From the NCBI RefSeq assembly GCF_002872475.1, contig NZ_CP025682.1, positions 620,001 to 684,000 on the forward strand: 64,000 nucleotides of DNA, written 5' to 3'. The notes beneath the pieces are model-generated. The model was given only the letters and a program-made list of their open reading frames with translations, was not told the origin of the DNA and ran no database searches. The number at the start of each line of letters is the position of its first letter. Within the stretch, counting starts at the first letter, position 1. Source of the DNA: Pseudazoarcus pumilus. Lineage in GTDB: Bacteria; Pseudomonadota; Gammaproteobacteria; Burkholderiales; Rhodocyclaceae. The position numbers and the translations under genes were made by a program. Below, piece after piece: positions 57,897 to 64,000 of this stretch.

Positions 57897-59389
57897 TGAA
57901 CTTCCTGCTCGTCGCACCCATCGCGGTGCCGCTGGCCACGCTCGTGCTGTGCCTGCTGCTGCGCGGTCAGCACGCGCTGGTGCGGCGCATCAGCGTGACC
58001 GGTGGCGTAGTCCTGCTGGCGGTGGGGCTGGCGCTGGTCGGTCTCGCGGCCTCGGACGTGGTGCTCGCCGGACAGCTGGGCAACTGGCCCGCGCCCTACG
58101 GCATCTCGGCCGTGATCGACCGCCTGTCGGCGGCGATGGTCGCGATCACCGGTGCGATCGGCCTGGCGACCATCTGCTACGGCATCCGGCGCGACGGCGA
58201 CATCGAGGTCGCGCGCGACTTTCACCTGTTCGTGCACGGGCTGCTGTGCGGCGTGTGCGGCGCCTTCATCACGGCCGACGTGTTCAACCTCTACGTGTGG
58301 TTCGAGGTGCTGCTGATCGGCTCGTTCGCGATGCTCTCGCTGGGCGCGGGGCGGCGGCGCCTGGCCGGCACCATGGCCTATGTCGTGCTCAACCTGGTGG
58401 CGACGCTGCTCTTCCTGCTCTCGGCGGGCATGATCTACAGCGCCACCGGCACGCTCAACATGGGTGAGCTGGCGATGATCTTCCGCGCGGGCGAAGTGCC
58501 GCCGGGCTCGACGATGGCGGTGGTGCTGATGCTGCTGTCGTTCTCGATCAAGGCCGCGCTGTTCCCGGTGTTCGGCTGGCTGCCGGCCTCCTACCATGTG
58601 GCGTGGACGCCGGTTTCGGCGCTGTTCGCCGGCCTGCTCACCAAGGTCGGCGTGTATGCGCTGATCCGCATGGTCACGCTGCTGTGGCCGGAGTTCGGCG
58701 ACGCGCATGTGGTGCTGCTGTGGATCGCCTGCGCGACGATGCTCATCGGCGTGCTCGGCGCCGCGGCGCAGAACGAGGTGCGGCGCATCCTGTCCTTTCA
58801 CATCGTCAGCCAGGTCGGCTACATGATCCTGGGGCTGGCGCTGGCCACGCCGCTGGCGATCGCCGGCGCGGTCTTCTACATCATCCATCACATCATCGTG
58901 AAGGCGAACCTGTTCTTCGTCGGCGGCCTTGCCGCGCGCCTGACCGGCTCGGAACGGCTGGCCGCGATGGGGGGGCTGTACGCGAAATGGCCGCTGCTCG
59001 CGATCCTGTTCGCCATTCCCGCCCTGTCGCTCGCGGGCATTCCGCCGCTGTCGGGTTTCTGGGCCAAGCTGGTGCTGGTGCGTGCGAGCCTCGAGGGCGG
59101 CTTCTGGTGGGCCGCGGGGGTCGCGCTGGTGACGGGCATCCTGACGCTGCTGTCGATGAGCAAGATCTGGAACGAGGCCTTTCTCAAGGCGCACCCGGAA
59201 GGCGAGGACGCCGTGCGGCCGGTTGCGGGCCTGCATGGTGCGTGGTGGTCGGTGTCGGTACTGGCGGCGATGACGGTGGCCATCGGCCTGGGCGCCGGGC
59301 CGGTGATGGACTACGCGATCGCCGCGGCCGGACAGCTTGCGGAGCCCGTCGGCCACTTGGGCCAGATGGGCGCGACGGGAGGGCGGTGA
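57893..59389 (+). CDS. mrpD: Mrp antiporter subunit D, operon 2
   Basis: 498 aa NuoN-like membrane protein. Key residues in WFEVLLIGSFAML (Glu) and IKAALFPVFGWLPASYHVAW (Lys), then LTKVGVYALIRM. Overlaps mrpC by four bases. ATGATG start: 57893 or 57896. Confidence 0.93.
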   Translation: MMNFLLVAPIAVPLATLVLCLLLRGQHALVRRISVTGGVVLLAVGLALVGLAASDVVLAGQLGNWPAPYGISAVIDRLSAAMVAITGAIGLATICYGIRRDGDIEVARDFHLFVHGLLCGVCGAFITADVFNLYVWFEVLLIGSFAMLSLGAGRRRLAGTMAYVVLNLVATLLFLLSAGMIYSATGTLNMGELAMIFRAGEVPPGSTMAVVLMLLSFSIKAALFPVFGWLPASYHVAWTPVSALFAGLLTKVGVYALIRMVTLLWPEFGDAHVVLLWIACATMLIGVLGAAAQNEVRRILSFHIVSQVGYMILGLALATPLAIAGAVFYIIHHIIVKANLFFVGGLAARLTGSERLAAMGGLYAKWPLLAILFAIPALSLAGIPPLSGFWAKLVLVRASLEGGFWWAAGVALVTGILTLLSMSKIWNEAFLKAHPEGEDAVRPVAGLHGAWWSVSVLAAMTVAIGLGAGPVMDYAIAAAGQLAEPVGHLGQMGATGGR

Positions 59390-59390
59390 C

Positions 59391-59891
59391 ATGCTGGGCA
59401 TTCATCTTCTGCTCGCGGTCGTGCTGGCGGCCTTCTCGGACGGGCTCTCGCCCTTGGGGGTGCTGGTCGCGTCGATCGTCGTCTATCTGTTTCTCAAGCT
59501 CGGCGCCGGGATGATGGGCATCGGCCGTTACGTGCGCCGCGTCGAACTGGGCACGTGCTTCCTGTTCTGGTTCGCGGGCGAGGTCGTCAAGGCGAGCGTC
59601 GACGTCGCGCGCGTGGTGTTCGCACTGGGTCGCAAGCCTCGCCCGGCGATTGTCCCGATCGCGCTGGCGCGGCGCGACGAGCGCATCGCGACCCTGGTCG
59701 GTTGCCTGCTCACGCTCACGCCCGGCACCATGGCGATGGAGTACGACGCCGAATCGGGGCTGATGTACGTGCACGCGCTCGATGCCGACTCGGTCGGCGA
59801 GGTCGAGTCGGGTGTGCGCGAAATCGAACGCCGCCTGCTCGCGTGGATCGACGCGGGCGAGGCGCCGCCGCTCAAGGAGAAGATCCAATGA
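59391..59891 (+). CDS. mrpE: Mrp antiporter subunit E, operon 2
   Basis: 166 aa. LTLTPGTMAMEYDAESGLMY is the MrpE hallmark; EYDAESGL differs from SSDISADG of copy 1. ATG 59391 behind GGGAGGGCGG, one base after mrpD; overlaps mrpF by four bases. Confidence 0.92.
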   Translation: MLGIHLLLAVVLAAFSDGLSPLGVLVASIVVYLFLKLGAGMMGIGRYVRRVELGTCFLFWFAGEVVKASVDVARVVFALGRKPRPAIVPIALARRDERIATLVGCLLTLTPGTMAMEYDAESGLMYVHALDADSVGEVESGVREIERRLLAWIDAGEAPPLKEKIQ

Positions 59892-60205
59892 CGATTCAAC
59901 TGGCCGGTGCGTTCTGGGTGTTGCCGCTGGTCGTCGCGTTGCTCGCCGTGAGCGGCGGGCTGATCCTGTCGCGGCTGCTGCGTGGTCCGACCGGCGCCGA
60001 CCGCGTCGTCGCGATCGACGCCATGACGCTGCTCGGCGTCGCCTCCATCGTGACGGTTTCCCTGATCACCGGTCAGTCGGTCTTTCTCGACGTTGCGGTG
60101 GTGCTGGCGCTGGTGTCCTTTCTTGGCACGGTGGGCTTCGCGCTGCTGTTCCGCAAGGATCGGGAGGTCGACGATACCGGCATGAACCCGGAGGAACACA
60201 AATGA
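59888..60205 (+). CDS. mrpF: Mrp antiporter subunit F, operon 2
   Basis: 105 aa. RGPTGADRVVAIDAMTLLGV is the MrpF signature with its Asp residues; the C-terminus is a short charged tail (RKDREVDDTGMNPEEHK). ATGA overlaps on both sides. Confidence 0.92.
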   Translation: MTIQLAGAFWVLPLVVALLAVSGGLILSRLLRGPTGADRVVAIDAMTLLGVASIVTVSLITGQSVFLDVAVVLALVSFLGTVGFALLFRKDREVDDTGMNPEEHK

Positions 60206-60603
60206 ACGGATCGCTGATGCCGTGGATCGCCTCGATCCTGGTACTCGCCGGTGCGCTGTTCAGCCTGCTCGGCGCGATCGGCGTGTCGCGCCTGCCGGAT
60301 TGCTACACCCGCATGCACGCGGCGAGCAAGGCCGGTGCGCTGGGCGCAATCCTGATTCTCGCCGGCGCGGCCGCCGCCTCCGGTGGCGAGACCGCATTGG
60401 AGGCGATTCTCGCGCTGAGCGTGCTGCTCGCGACCGCGCCGCTGGCGGCGCATGCCGTGTCGCGTGCGGCCTGGCGGGCGGGCTTCAAGCCCATCGTCGG
60501 TCCGCTGGGCAACGCGCTCGAGACCCGACCGCAAGCGGTGCCCGCGTCGCAAGCCGCGTCGGGCGACGAGGCCGCCGCGAAGCGGGTCGCCGAGGACGGC
60601 TGA
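60202..60603 (+). CDS. mrpG: Mrp antiporter subunit G, operon 2
   Basis: 133 aa. LLGAIGVSRLPDCYTRMHAA and KAGALGAILILAGAA are the MrpG core; polar ~40-residue tail. GGAGGAACACAA ahead of ATG 60202. It converges on glnS with only ten bases between the stops. Confidence 0.92.
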   Translation: MNGSLMPWIASILVLAGALFSLLGAIGVSRLPDCYTRMHAASKAGALGAILILAGAAAASGGETALEAILALSVLLATAPLAAHAVSRAAWRAGFKPIVGPLGNALETRPQAVPASQAASGDEAAAKRVAEDG

Positions 60604-60613
60604 CTCGCCGGCT

Positions 60614-62347
60614 TCAGGCCGATTGCGCCTTCGCCCAGGAATCCTTGAGTGTGACGCTGCGGTTGAATACCGGCGCGCCGTCGCGTGAGTCGATGCGGTC
60701 GGCGACGAAGTATCCGTGGCGTTCGAACTGGAAGCGCTCCTCAGGCTGGGCGCGGCGCAACGCCGGCTCCAGCCAGGCCTCGATGACCTGCTTCGAGTTG
60801 GGGTTGAGGTCTTTCAGGAAGCTGCGCTCGAGTTCGGGCGCGTCGCCCTCGCGTCGTGCGCCCGGATGTGGCTGGTCGAACAGGCGGTCGTAGAGGCGAA
60901 CTTGCGCGCGATAGCCGTGCACCGCCGAGACCCAGTGCAGGTTGCCCTTGACCTTGTAGTTGTCGGCGCCCGGCGTGCCGCTCTTGGAATCCGGCATGTA
61001 CTCGGCCAGCACCGCGGTGACGTTGCCGGCCTCGTCCTTCTCGTAGCCGGTGCATCGGACGACATAGCCGTAGCGCAGTCGCACCTGGTTGCCGGGGAAC
61101 AGACGCCGGAAGCCCTTGACCGGCTCTTCCATGAAGTCCTCGCGCTCGATCCACAGTTCGCGCGTGAAGGGCATCTCGCGCCGACCCAGCTCCGGCTTGA
61201 GTGGGTGATTGGGCGCCTCGCACAACTCCTCGCTGCCTTGCGGATAGTTCGTGATGACGAGTTTCAGCGGGTCGAGCACCGCCACGCGGCGCTCGGCCGC
61301 TTCGTTGAGATGCTCGCGCATGCACTCTTCGAGCACGCTCATGTCGATCCACGAATCGGACTTGGACACGCCGATACGTTCGGCGAAGAGGCGGAAGCCT
61401 TCCGGCGTGAAACCGCGCCGGCGCGCGCCGATGAGGGTAGGCAGGCGAGGGTCGTCCCAGCCATCGACGTGACCTTCGTCGACAAGCTGGATCAGCCGGC
61501 GCTTGGACAGCACGGTGTAATTGAGGTTGAGGCGGGCGAACTCGATCTGGCGTGGCAGCGGGCGCTCGAACATGCCGGCGTCGGCCAGCGCGGCCAAGAG
61601 CCAGTCGTAGAACGGACGCTGGTCCTCGAACTCGAGTGTGCAGATCGAGTGCGTGATGTTCTCGATGGCATCCTCGATGGGATGCGCGAAGGTGTACAGC
61701 GGGTAGATGCACCAGCGCTCGCCGGTGCGGTGGTGCGTGGCACGACGGATGCGGTAGATGACCGGGTCGCGCAGATTGAGGTTGGGGCTGGCCATGTCGA
61801 TCTTCGCGCGCAGTACGTGCGCGCCGTCGGCGAACTCGCCCGCGCGCATGCGCCGGAACAGGTCGAGGTTGTCCTCGACGCTGCGGCTGCGGTACGGACT
61901 GTCGCTGCCCGGCTCGGTGAGCGTGCCGCGCAGCGCGCGCATCTCGTCGGCGGGCAGGGAGTCGACGTAGGCGTTGCCGGCCTCGATCAGCGCCACCGCG
62001 CACTGGTACATGGTCTCGAAGTAGTCCGAGGCGAAGTACAGATGCTTGCCCCAGTCGTAGCCGAGCCAGCTCACCGCATCGATGATCGCGTCGACGTATT
62101 CCTGCTCTTCCTTCTCCGGATTGGTGTCATCGAAACGCAGATGGCATTCGCCGCCGAAATGTTCGGCCAGGGCGAAATTCAGGCAGATCGACTTGGCGTG
62201 GCCGTAGTGCAGGTAGCCGTTGGGCTCGGGCGGGAAACGCGTCTCGACGCGTCCGCTCCAGGTGCCCTTGCGGTTGTCTTCCTCGACGAGGTTGCGGATG
62301 AAGTTGCTGCCCGGGCTCGGGTGTTCGCTGGCGCGCTTGTCTGACAC
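60614..62347 (-). CDS. glnS: Glutaminyl-tRNA synthetase
   Basis: 577 aa class I synthetase. HIGH-type motif HYGH at 47-50 (EPNGYLHYGHAKSI), KMSKS-equivalent VLSKRRL near 279, and the FDDTNPEKEEQEYVDAI segment that separates GlnRS from GluRS. It charges tRNA-Gln directly, so Gln-tRNA does not need GatCAB. GTG start 62347 (MSDKRASEHPSPGSNF) with a weak ribosome site. Convergent with mrpG. Confidence 0.97.
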   Translation of the reverse strand: MSDKRASEHPSPGSNFIRNLVEEDNRKGTWSGRVETRFPPEPNGYLHYGHAKSICLNFALAEHFGGECHLRFDDTNPEKEEQEYVDAIIDAVSWLGYDWGKHLYFASDYFETMYQCAVALIEAGNAYVDSLPADEMRALRGTLTEPGSDSPYRSRSVEDNLDLFRRMRAGEFADGAHVLRAKIDMASPNLNLRDPVIYRIRRATHHRTGERWCIYPLYTFAHPIEDAIENITHSICTLEFEDQRPFYDWLLAALADAGMFERPLPRQIEFARLNLNYTVLSKRRLIQLVDEGHVDGWDDPRLPTLIGARRRGFTPEGFRLFAERIGVSKSDSWIDMSVLEECMREHLNEAAERRVAVLDPLKLVITNYPQGSEELCEAPNHPLKPELGRREMPFTRELWIEREDFMEEPVKGFRRLFPGNQVRLRYGYVVRCTGYEKDEAGNVTAVLAEYMPDSKSGTPGADNYKVKGNLHWVSAVHGYRAQVRLYDRLFDQPHPGARREGDAPELERSFLKDLNPNSKQVIEAWLEPALRRAQPEERFQFERHGYFVADRIDSRDGAPVFNRSVTLKDSWAKAQSA

Positions 62348-62434
62348 GGATAGGGGCCTCGGATGAATCGGGGATCGCGGCGGTCATGCAGCGCGCGATT
62401 CTACCGCGTCTGTGGGTGGCTCGCTTGCAAGGCC

Positions 62435-62734
62435 TCAGGCGAAGACGCTGATGGACGCGCCCGGCGTGGTGGTCGCGGCGCCCGCGCCATAGGCTGCTCG
62501 CACCGCCGTGTCGACGAGTTCGAACGCTGCGGCGCCACCGTCGTTCGCCGCCTCCTCGCGCCCCTCGCGTTCCTGCATCGCCTGTTCTACGCGTGCCTGC
62601 AAGGCCATCTGCGCGGCCTGTGTCGCGACCGCACGGTCCTGCGCGGCGGACCGGGCTCGACGCCGGACGGGCGGCGTGCGGGTGCCGCCGCCGGGGGGCG
62701 GCAGCATGGCGGCAGGGGAGGAGGCGCCGATCAT
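62435..62734 (-). CDS. small hypothetical protein
   Basis: 99 aa, not recognised and possibly not real. Ala-rich, with a helical stretch (AAQMALQARVEQAMQEREGR) and an ending PGASISVFA. No clear ribosome site ahead of ATG 62734. It lies 87 bases upstream of glnS on the same strand. The opposite-strand frames here also stay open, as expected in GC-rich DNA, so coding is uncertain. Confidence 0.4.
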   Translation of the reverse strand: MIGASSPAAMLPPPGGGTRTPPVRRRARSAAQDRAVATQAAQMALQARVEQAMQEREGREEAANDGGAAAFELVDTAVRAAYGAGAATTTPGASISVFA

Positions 62735-62859
62735 CGTGTCGAAGCCACGGGAGGGGTACGAATGTTCGCTCTAGCAAAGCGTGCGCGGGCGGTAATCGGG
62801 GCCTGTGCGCCGCTGGGTTAAAATCGCGGGCCGGAACCGGAAATGGGAGTGCTGTCGAG

Positions 62860-63996
62860 GTGGAACCGCAGATCGAGCAAGTCGTCGCCTGGCTGTCGGA
62901 TGTCGACATGGGCTGGAAGCTGATCGCGCAGCTGTTCGCGGTCGTGCTGGCAGTGGTCGTGGCCAACTTCATCCTGCGCCGCGTGCTCGCGCGCATTGAT
63001 GAGCGGGCCTCGCCCGAGCAGGCGCCATGGCGTCACGCTTTGGTGTCGGCCGCGCGCAAACCGGTCACGGTGCTCGCCTGGATCATCGGCCTGAGCTTCG
63101 CCGTGCGCATCGTCTACGAAACCACCGAGGCGACCATCTTCGAATTCTTCGAGCCGCTGCGCACGGTCGGTGTGGTGGGGTGCATTACGTGGTTTCTGCA
63201 AAGCTTCATCGAGAATGCCCAGCAGGCGGTGATCACCCACCAGGGCGCGCGCGAGCGCCCGGTAGACCGCACCACCGTCGACGCGGTGGGCAAACTGCTG
63301 CGCGTGTCGGTGCTGATTACCGCATCACTGGTGATTCTGCAGAGTCTGGGCTTTTCGGTTTCGGGCGTGGTGGCCTTCGGCGGCATCGGCGGCATCGCGG
63401 TGGGCTTTGCGGCACGTGACCTGTTGGCGAACTTTTTCGGCGGGCTGATGGTGTACATGGATCGGCCGTTCGCGATCGGCGACTGGGTGCGCTCGCCGGA
63501 TCGCGAGATCGAGGGCACGGTCGAGCACATCGGCTGGCGCATCACCCGCATCCGCACCTTCGACAAGCGCCCGATCTACGTGCCCAATTCGGTGTTCACG
63601 CAGATCACGGTGGAGAATCCCTCGCGCATGACCAACCGGCGCATTTACGAAACCATCGGCGTGCGCTACGACGACTTTGCCGCGGTCGCCGGCATCGTCG
63701 ACGACATCCGCGAGATGCTGCGCGCTCACGGCGAAATCGACACCAACCAGACGCTGATCGTCAATTTCAACCAGTACGCCGCCAGCTCGCTCGACATCAT
63801 GGTCTACACCTTCACGCGCACCACGCAGTGGGTGCGCTATCACGAGATCAAGCAGGACGTGCTGCTCAAGATCGGCGAGATCATCGAGCGCCACGGTGCC
63901 GAGATCGCCTTCCCCACCCGCACGCTGCATCTGCCCGAAGGATTGCGGGTCGACGGCCTCGCCGAGCCGCAGCCGGTGGCACATGCAGCGGGCTGA
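62860..63996 (+). CDS. MscS-family mechanosensitive channel
   Basis: 378 aa from GTG 62860 (ATG 62908 possible). About four N-terminal helices, then the pore helix and beta domain typical of MscS: VVAFGGIGGIAVGFAARDLL, NFFGGLMVYMDRPFAIGDWV and YVPNSVFTQITVENPSR. It would release solutes on hypo-osmotic shock, complementing the salt-related Mrp operons by theme. A TAAAAT box (62819-62824) lies 35 bases upstream, without a good -35. The gene is complete and ends four bases before the window end. Confidence 0.9.
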   Translation: MEPQIEQVVAWLSDVDMGWKLIAQLFAVVLAVVVANFILRRVLARIDERASPEQAPWRHALVSAARKPVTVLAWIIGLSFAVRIVYETTEATIFEFFEPLRTVGVVGCITWFLQSFIENAQQAVITHQGARERPVDRTTVDAVGKLLRVSVLITASLVILQSLGFSVSGVVAFGGIGGIAVGFAARDLLANFFGGLMVYMDRPFAIGDWVRSPDREIEGTVEHIGWRITRIRTFDKRPIYVPNSVFTQITVENPSRMTNRRIYETIGVRYDDFAAVAGIVDDIREMLRAHGEIDTNQTLIVNFNQYAASSLDIMVYTFTRTTQWVRYHEIKQDVLLKIGEIIERHGAEIAFPTRTLHLPEGLRVDGLAEPQPVAHAAG

Positions 63997-64000
63997 CCGA

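Overview
The window (64 kb, GC-rich, no mobile elements, no tRNA or rRNA genes) looks like a chromosomal stretch of a betaproteobacterium. The evidence is the gene order, with str, S10, spc and alpha ribosomal operons run together directly behind rpoBC, and the sequence character of EF-Tu, IF-1, L36 and S3. An Azoarcus/Thauera-type Rhodocyclales is my best guess, by recall of family sequences rather than by search.

Region 1 (1-28.5 kb) is the transcription/translation core, all on the + strand: end of rplA, rplJ-rplL-rpoB-rpoC, rpsL-rpsG-fusA-tuf-rpsJ, rplC-rplD-rplW-rplB-rpsS-rplV-rpsC-rplP-rpmC-rpsQ, rplN-rplX-rplE-rpsN-rpsH-rplF-rplR-rpsE-rpmD-rplO-secY-infA-rpmJ, and rpsM-rpsK-rpsD-rpoA-rplQ. 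It ends in a strong bidirectional terminator. I can place sigma70-like promoters or structured leaders at most of the classical operon boundaries: the L10 leader; a TTGACG-17-TAAAAT promoter on the rpoC stop; a terminator with TATAAT in its loop before rplC; TTGCGC-17-TATACT before rplN; and TTGATC-17-TACAAT before rpsM, whose -35 lies in a 22-bp perfect palindrome.

Region 2 (28.5-47.3 kb) is a mixed housekeeping segment: hslR, galE, a DUF2237 gene, uvrA with a small unknown follower, an MFS transporter, ssb, a MalY/PatB-type aminotransferase, a coupled MBL hydrolase-tcdA-cbiX unit, a PilZ protein, dsbB, a LysR/azoreductase/pirin group, a YbiB-like protein, two tandem beta-hydroxyacid dehydrogenases, an IclR regulator and a D-2-hydroxyacid dehydrogenase. 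The last four look like a C2/C3 hydroxyacid (glyoxylate/tartronate semialdehyde/hydroxypyruvate) module. Inverted repeats in the divergent iclR intergenic region are candidate operators.

Region 3 (47.3-60.6 kb) holds two complete, divergent Mrp-type Na+(K+)/H+ antiporter operons. Each is of the six-gene group-2 layout with a fused MrpA-MrpB first subunit, and they are separated only by an RsuA/RluF-type pseudouridine synthase. This implies sodium or alkali stress in the habitat. Region 4 (60.6-64 kb) has glnS, a small uncertain ORF and an MscS-family channel gene.

I did not find a convincing undescribed multi-gene system. The most interesting material is regulatory structure between well-known operons and the paired Mrp operons.
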